DNA of 64,000 nt from Mixophyes australis (lineage: Eukaryota > Chordata > Amphibia > Anura > Limnodynastidae), in the NCBI GenBank assembly GCA_036250195.1, contig JAVHZZ010000008.1, forward strand, positions 16,249,434-16,313,433, written 5' to 3'. Positions 11,186-24,000 of the stretch are shown piece by piece. The notes under the pieces are model-generated. The model had not been told where the DNA came from and ran no database searches. It saw only the letters and a list, made by a program, of their open reading frames with translations. Each line of letters starts with the position of its first letter. The stretch's first letter is position 1. Both the position numbers and the translations under genes were made by a program.

Positions 11186-11455
11186 CAATGATGAGAGATA
11201 TTACATAGAAACATAAAATTTGACATCAGATAATAAACACTTGGCCTATCTAGTCCCATTTTTAAACCTATGGTAACCTCAAACCTTATTTGATCCTTAG
11301 CTCTTTGTAAGGATATCCTTATGTCTGCCCCAAGCATGTCTAAATTGCTCTACTGTATTATCCTCTACCACCTCTGATGGGAGGCTATTCCACTTATCCA
11401 CTACCCTTTCTGTGAAGTAGTTTTTCCTGAGATTTCCTCTGAACCTACTTCCCCC
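11186..11455 (+). repeat. Interspersed repeat, 5' part
   Basis: This matches 44525-44801 in order and orientation, through blocks such as 'tttgacatcagataa', 'tatccttatgtct' and 'ccacttatccactaccc'. Copy number two in one window shows that it is dispersed. The repeat continues into the 44-bp minisatellite and re-emerges at about 12862-12900, so the array is an expansion inside it. Confidence 0.8.
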
Positions 11456-12862
11456 CAGTGTCAGTGCATGTCCTCGTGTTCTAATACTTCTCTTCCCCCC
11501 AGTATCAGTACATGTCCTCGTGTTCTAATACTTCTCTTCCCCCCAGTGTCAGTACATGTCCTCGTGTTCTAATACTTCTCTTCCCCCCAGTATCAGTACA
11601 TGTCCTCGTGTTCTAATACTTCTCTTCCCCCCAGTGTCAGTACATGTCCTCGTGTTCTAATACTTCTCTTCCCCCCAGTGTCAGTACATGTCCTCGTGTT
11701 CTAATACTTCTCTTCCCCCCAGTATCAGTACATGTCCTCGTGTTCTAATACTTCTCTTCCCCCCAGTGTCAGTACATGTCCTCGTGTTCTAATACTTCTC
11801 TTCCCCCCAGTGTCAGTACATGTCCTCGTGTTCTAATACTTCTCCTCCCCCCAGTGTCAGTACATGTCCTCGTGTTCTAATAATTCTCTTCCCTCCAGTG
11901 TCAGTACATGTCCTCGTGTTCTAATACTTCTCTTCCCTCCAGTGTCAGTACATGTCCTCGTGTTCTTATACTTCTCTTCCCCCCAGTGTCAGTACATGTC
12001 CTCGTGTACTAATACTTCTCTTCCCCCCAGTGTCAGTACATGTCCTCGTGTTCTAATACTTCTCTTCCCCCCAGTGTCAGTACATGTCCTCCTGTTCTAA
12101 TACTTCTCTTCCCCCCAGTGTCAGTACATGTCCTCGTGTTCTAATACTTCTCTTCCCCCCTAGTGTCAGTACATGTCCTCCTGTTCTAATACTTCTCTTC
12201 CCCCCAGTGTCAGTACATGTCCTCGTGTACTAATACTTCTCTTCCCCCCAGTGTCAGTACATGTCCTCGTGTTCTAATACTTCTCTTCCCCCCAGTGTCA
12301 GTACATGTCCTCCTGTTCTAATACTTCTCTTCCCCCCAGTGTCAGTACATGTCCTCGTGTTCTAATACTTCTCTTCCCCCCAGTGTCAGTACATGTCCTC
12401 CTGTTCTAATACTTCTCTTCCCCCCAGTGTCAGTACATGTCCTCGTGTTCTAATACTTCTCTTCCCCCCAGTGTCAGTACATGTCCTCGTGTTCTAATAC
12501 TTCTCTTCCCCCAGTGTCAGTACATGTCCTCGTGTTCTAATACTTCTCTTCCCCCCTAGTGTCAGTACATGTCCTCGTGTTCTAATACTTCTCTTCCCCC
12601 CAGTGTCAGTACATGTCCTCGTGTTCTAATACTTCTCTTCCCCCCAGTGTCAGTACATGTCCCCGTGTTCTAATACTTCTCTTCCCCCCAGTGTCAGTAC
12701 ATGTCCTCGTGTTCTAATACTTCTCTTCCCCCCAGTGTCAGTACATGTCCTCGTGTTCTAATACTTCTCTTCCCCCCAGTGTCAGTACATGTCCTCCTGT
12801 TCTAATACTTCTCTTCCCCCCAGTGTCAGTACATGTCCTCGTGTTCTAATACTTCTCTTCCT
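11452..12862 (+). repeat. 44-bp minisatellite, about 32 copies
   Basis: A tandem array of a 44-bp unit containing 'gtacatgtcctcgtgttct' and 'aatacttctcttccccc'. Variant units (AGTATCAG for AGTGTCAG; CTCCTG for CTCGTG) recur at roughly two-unit spacing in places, suggesting partial dimeric spread. The monomer is one segment of the interspersed repeat that begins at 11186. The plus-strand frame through 11864-12100 is an array artefact. Confidence 0.97.
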
Positions 12863-12919
12863 TTGTAGAATGTTTCCCTCCTGTATCTTGTTAAAATTAT
12901 TATTATTCTCAAACAAGTG

Positions 12920-13230
12920 TCAGTTTGATCTCCGCTCTGTACATGATATTGGCGCTTTATGAAAATAGGTGAAAGAAATAAAAGTCATAAATAATGAAGC
13001 CACTTCCTTAAAAAAAACTTAATGTAGGAGGCATTTCTGTAGGGTCTCTGGGACTTAATTTCCAGAAACAAATTGATTTTTTTTTTAATGAGATTTTCCA
13101 GTCTCTATCTAACCTGGAACGATCCCACTGTTACGTTAGACCATAGATGCCTACTCTGCCAAAATGTGATTTCCTAAACCACCCACTTTCTTTTTTCCTA
13201 CCTCGCCTCTCCATCTCCCTGATAGCTGTC
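12920..13230. other. Unassigned sequence
   Basis: Nothing recognised apart from short A and T runs. Confidence 0.35.
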
Positions 13231-13545
13231 AGGGAATGCTGGGACTTGCAGTTCCACAGCAGCTGGAGCAACCCAAGTTGCCTAAAGTAAGTGTAAGTGC
13301 AACCACTCTCTTAATATCTACCTATCTGTATGTGCATGGGAATGATGTAATAACAGGGTGCCATTGTTATTGGTTTAACTCTCATCTAATACATACTTTT
13401 CCTTCCTCATTTCCAGGAGATGCAGCGGCGAGGTAGAAAAGGAGGAAGTGGTCGGAGCTTCATAACACAATTCGCTGAAAGATGGCAGTGCATGCTGGAA
13501 CATGTAGTTCCACAACAGTTGGCCAGCCACAAACTGCCTATCTTT
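13230..13545. repeat. Pair of 'tgctggaacttgtagttcc' repeats
   Basis: A 'tgctgggacttgcagttcc' segment at 13238 and a 'tgctggaacatgtagttcc' segment at 13492 are copies of one short dispersed motif followed by 'acaacagttgg'-type sequence. A third copy lies in reverse near 43461-43487. The family identity is not known to me. Confidence 0.5.
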
Positions 13546-13776
13546 GGCTTTAAGAATCCATTATCATACACAATGCAGATAACTAATTGAACTTCCTAGC
13601 GCAAGAATATTAGTTTTCAAATCATAAGTGAGACAGGAAAAACACAGGTACATTTGCATACCGGAGGAGATAACTAACATATCCATACACAAGGAATATT
13701 TATGTGCAGGGCTGCCATCAGAAATTGTGGGGCCCAGTACAAATGAAACAGGCCAGCCCCCCCTATCCCCTTCAAC

Positions 13777-14060
13777 CATACTTGCCAACTCTCCCGGAAT
13801 GTCCAGGAGACTCCCAAAATTTGGGTAGGTCTCCCGGGCTCCCGGGAGAGCAGGCAAATATACCCACATATGGCATCTTGCTCCTCAAAATTACGCGATT
13901 CGCAGTGAATCGTTCCATTTTGGCCCCGCCCCCACGGGAAAAAAGGCATTTTGTCACGGGGGCGGGGCCAAAATGATGGAAATTGCCGTGCCCCGCCCTC
14001 CAAAAACGCCCCCCTGCCTGGGATCTCCCGGAATTAACTTACCAAAGGTTGGTAAGTATG
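13777..14060 (+). mobile_element. MITE with CATACTTGCCAAC ends, copy 1
   Basis: A 284-bp element beginning CATACTTGCCAAC and ending GTTGGTAAGTATG, its exact inverse. The flanks CCTTCAAC and CCTTCACC match at 7 of 8 positions, consistent with an 8-bp hAT-style duplication. The interior has 'ctcccgggctcccgggag' palindromes and GGGGCGGGGCC blocks. It is non-coding. Confidence 0.8.
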
Positions 14061-14818
14061 CCTTCACCCCATCTCCCCAGTCCCAGGTTCCTACCTCTAT
14101 TTGCAGTTTTCACCACCTGCTTTTATTTTGATTTATTTTCTGGATACTGGAATGTTGGGGCCTATTCTGAAAATGTATAGGTAGATGGAGTGTGAAATAA
14201 GTGAACACAGTACAAAACACAGATCATGCTGTAAACAATACATATATCCAACCTTCAAAAGAGCCGCACATCACCCTTATTATTGAAAATAAAAAGCATC
14301 CACATCGCTCATCCCAAAATGCTCTCCCATGCCTCTCTAATACCTTATACAGTGCTTATGCATTTTTCCCCACTGTATCATATAATGTGATTTGGACCTC
14401 CTTATTATAATCTCATATGACACTTAACCAAACTAAATGCACAATATCAGGTCATGTTAAAGGGGACCTCCAACTTCAGAGAATTCCATTGCCCAAGCAG
14501 ATGTTTTACGTTCAGTGCCCTTGGATAAGACAGACAAGCTGACGTTTGTGTATCGGTCATCATTTTATCTACACAGAGAATTTGTTGTCAACTCTATGGG
14601 CTGTAAAAAAAAATCTGGCAGATAAAAATTATCTAAAGGTGGAGCTCCCCTTTAAGCATATTAACGGTGCAAATGAGAGTTCACACTCTACACGACATCA
14701 CAGTGACACTGAAATACAGAAGTTATCTCCTGTTACACTGGAAAACGTTCCACAATGCCGTCTAAATACGCACCTCGTATACAAATGAAACAGGCCAGCC
14801 CCCCCTATCCCCTTCAAC

Positions 14819-15102
14819 CATACTTGCCAACTCTCCCGGAATGTCCAGGAGACTCCCAAAATTTGGGTAGGTCTCCCGGGCTCCCGGGAGAGCAGGCAAA
14901 TATACCCACATATGGCATCTTGCTCCTCAAAATTACGCGATTCGCAGTGAATCGTTCCATTTTGGCCCCGCCCCCACGGGAAAAAAGGCATTTTGTCACG
15001 GGGGCGGGGCCAAAATGATGGAAATTGCCGTGCCCCGCCCTCCAAAAACGCCCCCCTGCCTGGGATCTCCCGGAATTAACTTACCAAAGGTTGGTAAGTA
15101 TG
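14819..15102 (+). mobile_element. MITE with CATACTTGCCAAC ends, copy 2
   Basis: Identical to the copy at 13777 over everything compared, because the whole 1,042-bp segment was duplicated. It is therefore a duplicate and not an independent insertion. Confidence 0.8.
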
Positions 15103-15836
15103 CCTTCACCCCATCTCCCCAGTCCCAGGTTCCTACCTCTATTTGCAGTTTTCACCACCTGCTTTTATTTTGATTTATTTTCTGGATACTGGAATGTTGG
15201 GGCCTATTCTGAAAATGTATAGGTAGATGGAGTGTGAAATAAGTGAACACAGTACAAAACACAGATCATGCTGTAAACAATACATATATCCAACCTTCAA
15301 AAGAGCCGCACATCACCCTTATTATTGAAAATAAAAAGCATCCACATCGCTCATCCCAAAATGCTCTCCCATGCCTCTCTAATACCTTATACAGTGCTTA
15401 TGCATTTTTCCCCACTGTATCATATAATGTGATTTGGACCTCCTTATTATAATCTCATATGACACTTAACCAAACTAAATGCACAATATCAGGTCATGTT
15501 AAAGGGGACCTCCAACTTCAGAGAATTCCATTGCCCAAGCAGATGTTTTACGTTCAGTGCCCTTGGATAAGACAGACAAGCTGACGTTTGTGTATCGGTC
15601 ATCATTTTATCTACACAGAGAATTTGTTGTCAACTCTATGGGCTGTAAAAAAAAATCTGGCAGATAAAAATTATCTAAAGGTGGAGCTCCCCTTTAAGCA
15701 TATTAACGGTGCAAATGAGAGTTCACACTCTACACGACATCACAGTGACACTGAAATACAGAAGTTATCTCCTGTTACACTGGAAAACGTTCCACAATGC
15801 CGTCTAAATACGCACCTCGTATACAAATGAAACAGG

Positions 15837-16440
15837 ATTGAGCAGATGGTTGAAGAAGGCATACAAGCAAGCAGTAAATCTCCTCTTCTGATTGCTGAGC
15901 CCACAGTGGAATAAAGATTCAAAAGGAAACCAGTAATCAAGCTGGATGTCATTAGCATATTCCCAATAAGGGAACTTACATAAAAATTCCCAGTGAAAAC
16001 CAACGACGGCCTAAAGATCAATGTGTTGAAGGGAAACTTCCAGCTGCACTCCAAGACGGAACTTGACGCATGATTTATTTACGGAGAGGATACTTGCAAA
16101 AAGGCTGCGCTTCTCACTTTCCTTTCAAAACAAAATTCATTTTGACATACTTCAGGCAAGATGATGGATAAATAGCCACATCAGACCTCCTCAAAAGAGA
16201 GAGCGAAAAATAACATCAACTGAACAAAGCTCGTCAGCTATATACACTAATTTTTCCCTCTGTGATGTGCGTTTATTTTGACACAGAGGTGTATAACGAA
16301 ACGGAGCTGTATACAGACACAAGGGAACTGTCATGGAAGATGCTTGGAACTTGTGGTTCTTCAGATAAGTCGTTTAGTTTTTTTTGTGATTTGGAGCACC
16401 CTCCCTAATATATAATATATTACATTTAAAAATGATCAAT
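15837..16440. other. Unassigned sequence
   Basis: No gene or repeat is recognised. Confidence 0.35.
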
Positions 16441-16449
16441 GTTTTCCTA

Positions 16450-16703
16450 CACAATCCCAAATTTAAAATGAAATGTGAGGACAGATATAGAGTTAGTAGG
16501 GGGGGAGGGGGGGGGGTGTCCTAGCTCAACTCTAACTTGCAGTTTAAAAATAAAGCTGTCCAGTATTTGTGTGCGTCATGCAAAGGCAGCCAGTATTTTC
16601 TCTGCATGGAAAATAAATTTAAAAGAAAATCATTTGCACCTCTTGGATTGCACCACAAGTTGTCCAATAGCAAATGTGCTCCTTTTGTGCATTAAATGAC
16701 GTC
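16450..16703 (+). repeat. Dispersed repeat, copy 2
   Basis: Same block order as 8185-8412, with a G-rich expansion near 16498-16517. Blocks include 'cagtatttgtgtgcgtcatg', 'catttgcacctcttggattg' and 'gttgtccaatagcaaatg'. It is diverged from copy 1 and non-coding. Confidence 0.6.
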
Positions 16704-16704
16704 C

Positions 16705-17680
16705 TTAGTGATCATGTTGGTCAGCATGAAAAACTCACCAAATAGCAGTACAAAACTTTTTTTTGTCTTTTTGGTTGCTGGACAATAGATCCCATACCCA
16801 TATACACAGGGTTATGACATTACTAAGGGCATCAGGGGGATGATGGTTTAAATAGAAATCAACAAATATTTTGAGTTTTAGTTAGTGGGACAATTCCTAA
16901 TTTTTGTCTAATAGTAGTGATTCCATTTTCAACTCATTTATGAGTGGTTCAAATTAATATTGTTGTTTAATAAAACTTTCTAAGGGCATAGTAAACTGCT
17001 CTTATCTGTATCTTTCAATTTATGTATTTTTTTTTTTTTATAACATTTGTTTATTTTTATTTATTTGTTTACAAAAGACCATTTTGTTTCAAAAGGTAAA
17101 TTTAAAAGATAATTGTGTTTTGAGTTCCAAAGCTTTTCCCAACATTTGTGAACTGATTCTTCAGTCAGTTTGTGACTCATGTCTCGGTGTTGTCACTTAT
17201 TCGTCGTGAGTTGAGGAACTGAACATTGGTTCATCCAATAAAATGGTCCTTTGCCTGTAAGTGACGAATCCCGCGGACCATTGTAATATACCTGGTAGTG
17301 TAAATATCACAGAACAGTAATGATTTTTATAAGACGTGAGAGGGTAGTAAGCGTAAGCAGTGTGGACAACAAAGTATAGCAAGTACTATAGCACATAGCT
17401 TTTATCATAGTACAAGGCATCAAAGATTAGTAAATGATTTCATACAAGTAATGAATAGGGTTAGACGTTCCTGGGTATTAAGTGGTGGTCAACCTTTTCT
17501 TAGCGGGAGCCCCATGTTATTGTGCTGTTGTTATGGGTCCCAAAAAAGTGGTTCCTAATAGAACATATTGCATATCTGACAATCATGAGACTTCAATTAA
17601 AGATCTGTCCTACTGGTTGGGCATCTCTGCTACAGAGAATTGTACAGTAACACATTACAGGGTAGCCTGTGATACCACAA
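16705..17680. other. Unassigned sequence with a repeat fragment
   Basis: No gene is seen. A segment around 17482-17560 ('gtggtcaaccttttcttagc...ccc') resembles the ends of vertebrate hAT elements of the 'GGTTCTCAACCTTT' type, but no partner end was found. Confidence 0.35.
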
Positions 17681-17682
<2 letters not shown>

Positions 17683-17713
<31 letters not shown>

Positions 17714-18122
17714 CATTTATTTGTTAGGCGCACAAGATTTCCGCAGCGCCGTACACAAAGCAAACAGTAGACTATACAGGGTATAACAGTACAGAACAAT
17801 AAACAAAAATACCAATGCTTCAGAAACTCCAGTTAGGTCAATGCAGTAGAGGCGGAGTAGAAGAACAGGTGTGGAGACAAGAGGGAAGAAGGCCCTGCTC
17901 ATTCGAGCTTACATCCTAAGGGTGGGAGAACGAAACAGACACAATTGGAGGAAGTTGAAGTGTGGGGAGAGGGTAGAACGTTTGGAGGAGATGCGGGTTA
18001 GGAAGAAGGTTGGTAGGCTTTAAGGAACAGGTGAGTTTTGAGTGCTGGAGGAAGGAGCACAGATTAGGAGAGAGACGGATGGAGCGAGGGAGGTCGTTCC
18101 AGTGGAGGGGGGCGGCAATAAA
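17683..18122 (-). mobile_element. L2-like LINE 3' end, 5'-truncated
   Basis: On the minus strand this reads, from 18122 down, through the last codons of a LINE reverse-transcriptase ORF (residues like WNDLPRSIRLSPNLCSF), a 3' UTR, the terminus 'gtacggcgctgcgga' and a (TAA)n tail. It is closely similar to 42270-42729, so the two are one family. The reading frame is broken; it is a dead 3' fragment, typical of truncated LINE copies. Confidence 0.88.
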
Positions 18123-18219
18123 CAATAAAGTATAGAATGCTACCAGGTATCTTTTAGCACATTTTTTAAGGATAAAATCGCTAAGAGCAATTCTCTAACA
18201 TAACACACAATAATAAGTC

Positions 18220-18755
18220 AGTTCTTGAAGTGGATGAGTTGGAAGAAGAAAAAATGCCCAGGCATAAAGGACCTGAGCGACTATGACAAGGTGCTAATCA
18301 GGTCTTGTTGGGTGTTCCCGGTATGCAGTGGTTAGTACCTACTAAAGGTTGTCTAAGGAAGGACAACTGGTGAACTGGTCACAGGGTCATGGAAACCCAA
18401 GACTCATTGATGTACGTGGGGAGCAAAGACTAACTCGTCTGGTCCAATCCCACAGAAAAGCTACTGCAGCACAAATTGCTGAAAAAATTAATGCTGGCTA
18501 TGATACAAAGGGGTCAGAAGTCACAGTGCATCACAGTTTGCTTTACCTGGGGAAGAGCACCAGGATGCCCTATAGGAAGAGGCATGCTGGCAGAGGCAGT
18601 GTAATACTCTGGGTAATGTTCATCTGGGATACCTTGGGTCCTGGCATTCATTATTATTACCATTTATTTATATAGCGCCACTAATTCCGCAGCGCTGTAC
18701 AGAGAACTCACTCACATCCGTCCCTGCCCCATTGGGGCTTACAGTCTAAATTCCC

Positions 18756-18793
<38 letters not shown>

Positions 18794-19385
18794 ACACACA
18801 CAGACACAGACTAGGGTCAATTTGTTAGCAGGAAATTAACCTACCAGTATGTTTTTGGAGTGTGGGAGGAAACCGGAGCACCCGGAGGAAACCCACGCAA
18901 ACACGGGGAGAACATACAAACTCCTCACAGATAAGGCCATGGTCGGGAATTGAACTCATGACCCCAATGCTGTAAGGCAGAAGTGCTAACCACTTAGCCA
19001 CCGTACTGCCCCTCATGTGGATGTTACTTTGGCACGTACCACCTACCTAAACATTGTTGCAGACCAAGTACACCCCTTCATGGCAACGATAATCCCTAAT
19101 GGCTGTGGCCTCGTTCAGAAGGATAATGCGCCCTGCCACACTGAAAACAATTATTCAGGAACGGTTTGAGGTACATGACAAAGAGTTCAAGGTGTTGAAT
19201 TGGCCACAAAATTCCCCAGATCTCAATCTGATCGATCATCTGCAGGATGAAAAACAAGTCCGAGCCATGGAGGCCCTCACAACTTACAGGATTTGCTGCT
19301 AACGTCTTGGTGCCAGATACCATAGGACACCTTTAGAGGTCTTGTGACATCCATGCCTCCATGGATCAGATCTATTTTGGGACTT
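18220..19385 (+). mobile_element. Tc1-like DNA transposon, dead, split by a SINE
   Basis: Plus-strand remains of a Tc1-family transposase: a helix-turn-helix region readable near 18349-18500 (RGEQRLTRLVQSHRKATAAQIAEKIN), then 'GRGSVILWVMF', and after the SINE 'NWPQNSPDLNLIDHL'. Compared with typical Tc1 transposases, the middle part including the first catalytic Asp is deleted at about 18537-18545. The usual Glu of NPIE reads Asp in LID. Terminal inverted repeats were not found. It cannot make transposase. Confidence 0.88.
18651..19012 (-). mobile_element. SINE inserted in the Tc1 remnant
   Basis: Full-length SINE in reverse orientation: tail TTATTATTAC at 18651, LINE-like 3' region, core near 18850-18930, and tRNA-like head ending at about 19012. 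It contains a long (CA)n expansion at about 18757-18805. It interrupts the transposase remnant between residues that are adjacent in Tc1 proteins, so it arrived after the Tc1 insertion. Confidence 0.92.
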
Positions 19386-19386
19386 T

Positions 19387-19428
<42 letters not shown>

Positions 19429-20987
19429 TGCACCAGTAAATATAACAGAGCATCATTTAGGTAATTTAGCTAATTATATAATACTTTAACAGTTTTCAGA
19501 GTGTTAAATATTTTCCACATAAATGAAAAACGTGGCTTAGAGCAATGAACATTTTCTACAAAACTCGTAACATTAAACATAAAAGAATGCAACGTTCAAT
19601 GGCTATACAGTATTAACATTACAAAAGGCCAGTAACAACAGAATATTTAGTGCTATCCTCTATACAAGCCTCTCTGGTTAACTGACCATAAGATGCATTA
19701 TTGACAGAACCCTGTTGTCAGATAAAGGGCCCTGATGCTGAGTCTCACAGATGCTGGTATTGATCACTCCAGCAGGATACACATGACACAGAATAAAAGA
19801 GCCCTGTCACATCATTTTACAGTTTATTATGTGAAGCCAAAGTTTCAATGGCTGAGAGCATAACGCCTTCATTTTTCAACCATTAAAGCACCATCTGAAA
19901 CATTTCATGGGAAGGATCTCTGGGCCCTGAACCTGCCATTGAGAAAACCTGTTTCTTGTAAAAATTCCGCAATGGCCAAACCATTAATAAAATATCTGTC
20001 AACTGCATGTCTTTATGAGTTAATTCTACAATAAAGGCAACGATTCATTAATTACGGCGACTGTCAAACAAAATAGACAGGCATTGTCCAGGATTTTACC
20101 ATGCTTATTGTCCAGAATGACCACCTTGCCCTTAGATTGGTGTGATTCATGGGTAGAGGCGTTTATTGTTTTTTAAATACAAGACAAAGTGTAAAATAAA
20201 GTTTAAAGTGAAGGGATCATTCAATAAAGTGTTTGTAGAACACATTTCATCAAATTTAAAATCTAAATAAATAAATAAATAAAATCGATCATAAAACTAT
20301 ATATGTGAAGAAATAATACATTTGAGAGTTAATATTCTTTTAACATACTTTTTTCTATAGCCACAGACACAGTTTTTTAAGGTGCAATTCCTCTGTTCAG
20401 TAAAGCTAACAATCTATGGTGTTCGGGATACAGGGTGGCAAACTGAATTGTCTAAGGGCACATGGTGATTTAAACAGGAGTCTTCGGCAAGCCTCTCATT
20501 GTCATGGCTTAACAACTATAGCATCTAAATCAGGGTGCTATCGCACATGAAATAAATACTATGCAGACATTTGGGGCTGAAGTATGGAATGGGAAAGGTG
20601 TCCTGAGATCCCCAAGCAGAGGGCTGTAAGTCCAGGATGTGCTCAAGAGACTAAGACGTTTTGCTCTTTCCAGAACAGCTGTGACTTTATTTTGTCTCAT
20701 ACTGAGATGAATGTGTGTGTGTAAAAAATTGCTTTGTGAACTAGCAGCTCAACTGGAGAATTACTAGTGTCATTTTCTTGCTTTAAAAAGCAACAGTTGC
20801 TTGGGGGGTGGGGGTGATCCCTTACAAAGATAGTTCTTGAAGTGGTATGTTCCTTATCATTAGACACTTACTGAGATTCTTGTTTATTTGGTCAGGCTGC
20901 AAACAAATGAAAATCATGCATACAGGTAAATACTGAGAAACACAAAATAAATATGTTTTTTTTTCATTATTAAAGTTAGTATTATGA

Positions 20988-21024
<37 letters not shown>

Positions 21025-24000
21025 TATATTGTTATTACTATTAATATTATTATTGTTATAATTTATATTTTTCTCTGGATTTCACTTATTAACAAATGTT
21101 ATATTAATATTGGTAGTAATAATATTAATAATAGTAATAATAGTAATAATATTAACAATAATAATAGTCATCATCATCCTCATAATACCAAAATTACCAT
21201 AGCTATTGCTCCTAGTTCAGGCCCATTATTTGTCTAACAAAGAAAAATAATTTCAATTAGTTATAATGTTATGTTCTTTTATATATTATACTATATTAGT
21301 TTATATAGCATTCTTGATGCTTAACATCGAAATTAAAATCACATCTATGTATTAAGCTACTGTGTTAACTACGTGCATTTTTAAAATACCTGTATATGTT
21401 AAGTTATCTGATGTGTTTTTTGAAGGCCATAAAACAGAAGAAATACATTCAAAATGTGAAAGTAATTACTGACATTTTAAAAGGACGCTGATTGTATTTT
21501 TGGTCAATTTGTTTGAATCATTTTATTTTTAATGAACTTTGGCACTGAATAGAATACTTACACTTATTTAATAAATTATCTTTATTTAAACAACATATGT
21601 TATCATTATTTTTATCATTAAAATGAATAGACTTTTTTTTTATTTAACAGTGGACAATACTTTATTTGCTTGGTTAATAAAGACAGCAAAAAGATAATTC
21701 TTCAGAACAATGATTTACCATTTTAATTTTGAACGCTACATGCTGCTTGGATGGACACTATTACAGAGACTGCTTTTCCAAGTTTTACGCAGTTTTCAGT
21801 TTTACTGTCAATATTGATTCAGGGCTTATTTCTTTCAACTTGTTTAATATTTGGAAACAGCAACAAAAAACTGAGAATGATAAAACCACATTCAAGTCTT
21901 AATTTTTGTAAGATTTATAATCCTACCCGGCTATAAACCTAATCAATGAACCAAAATGACAAACTAAGTGAATTATGCTTGTAGGTCTATAATATAAGAT
22001 TAAGTAAACAATACTAATTGGTAGAAGTATAACAATTTAACAATTGTATTTGTGCAATAAGGCCTTGTTTCCCAAGCAACCCATATTTAAGAGTTTTTGG
22101 CACTGGGACCTATTTAATAGAAAACTGTAATTTCTCAATTATGTAATTTATTTATTAAATTGATCACTTTGAGATGACAGGTGATTGTTCATCCAATTAC
22201 ATTCATTTAGCACACACAATAGTATATCAAATGAGTTTGCTGCCCAACTTTGATAGATCTGAAATGGTGCCGCTAATACAGCATTTTAAGAATCAAGATG
22301 GTGACATTTTTTTAGTGTTATATGCAATGGGCAGGGTTTCCAACCCTTGAAAATCTTTTTCTTTTTTTTTTTACAATTTAAGGAACATTTATAGTGACAT
22401 TATTTAAGTAACAGAAAAATGTAACATTCAGCAATATAAAAGATGGGATAAGAGGTTTACAACTTGACTCAAATATATGGTAATGTGTTAACTGTAGTTT
22501 AATAGTGTTACTAATATGTCATATTATTAATGAGAACATTCTTGTAAATTGGAGAAAAAATATTGCTAATTTTATTTAAGTGTTAGCAAATTGACTGACG
22601 GTTGGCAGCTATGCCACAACATATATGTTTGCAATAATATACACCATAGATTTTTTTTCAGTCCACAATTCTTTAGTTATAACATACACGTCAGACTCTT
22701 CTTATGCCTATTTGTGCATCATTACTCTGGATAAAGGATTGGTCTTGCATCAGATTTGCACTAAAAAAAAAAAGGCCATGACGTATACCTTAAACCAATC
22801 TGTAAATCATATTATTTTTTGGTATCCAAAGCAGACAGACACAGTAAAAAATAAAAGGTTAATATATGTTCAACGACTTTGCAATCTACCTCAGCAACTT
22901 AATAATAAATATTCCAAGTGTGATGATGACAAGTTAGTCCCTTGGTGGATTCTGTTGTGGCAGAAATTAACTTTAAAGAAGAGCATTTCTGCAAACCCTT
23001 TATATAAGTATTTTAATATTATTATTTTATATCCAATGCTGTATCACAGAACCATATTATAAGATACTGAATATTTGAATAATCAAATTGTTTGCTTTCA
23101 TAAGAACAGATGCTTAAGTCTATTTTTTATTGGCAAGTTTTATTATATAATAAAAGTAAAGGTTCAGCACTTCTGTTGGATTTTGATAGTTTGGAAAGAA
23201 AAAAAGTAAAGATTTATTAAGCATATTTGGTTTTTGGAGACATTTTGAGCCTTAGAACTTTTATTGTGAGTCACTGGTTGGTTTTAATATATGAATGTTA
23301 TTGTGTTTAAATTAAAAAATAAAATGTACATGATCCGAGGAAAGGAGAATGCTTTAAATTACAATTCAAGTATCTGTATAGTGGAAATAAATGTTATCAT
23401 CTTTAAAATTCTATGAATTGCAAATGTGCTGCATAAAAAAAAATGCATTTAATTTAACGCGCATAAATAAGCTTTATTTTCCGAACGCTGAGTTAATTAA
23501 AAATAGACGCTGCATGATCACAATCTATATGAAGATTATTAAAAATAATGCAACAAGAAACCACTGAGAAACAAAGGAGATAACACCCAGTGTTAAATCT
23601 CACATTTTACTTCATATAAAAAAAACATATTGTGACCTGATAGTGGACAGTATACAATGGGAAACAAACGTGATGCATACTAAAGTAAAATTAAATGAAA
23701 ATAAAACCAAACAAAAATATTTAGACTACATTGGAAAAATATATCTGAAATCTTAGTGGAAACCTATAGTATGGAGGGTCTTAACCTTTTTTCGGCCAGA
23801 GACCAGATTAAAGTCGACTCAAGACCAAGGCAGGAGATTTTTGTTTGTAAATATTTTCCGGTCTGTCAAATATATACAAAAATGTGCCATTATTCCTACT
23901 TTCATGAGAGTACATCTAGAACATACTGAACCAACTATTTTAATAGATGCAGCTTTTCAACTGAACTATGTTCTCCCATGGCCTGTACCTTACAACTCTC

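Larger units (their letters stand above)
13738..15836. repeat. 1,042-bp tandem segmental duplication
   Basis: Copy 1 spans 13738-14779 and copy 2 spans 14780-15821. The 15-bp segment TACAAATGAAACAGG stands at the start of each copy and again at 15822-15836. All stretches I compared, including every open frame, are identical at an offset of 1,042. The ancestral locus was presumably one unit bounded by 15-bp direct repeats. No gene lies inside. The identical 65-, 69- and 80-codon frames are simply duplicated noise. Confidence 0.95.

Noticed and set aside
11452..12862. Repeats with constant spacing as a possible CRISPR array or coding repeat
   Set aside because: No spacers; the 44-bp unit is contiguous and comes from an interspersed repeat. 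Open frames across it change with unit variants and end at random.
22625..23062. 145-codon plus-strand open frame as a gene
   Set aside because: The residues reflect AT-rich DNA (Ile, Lys, Tyr, Leu, Asn). No domain, no splice context, and no reason for the start.
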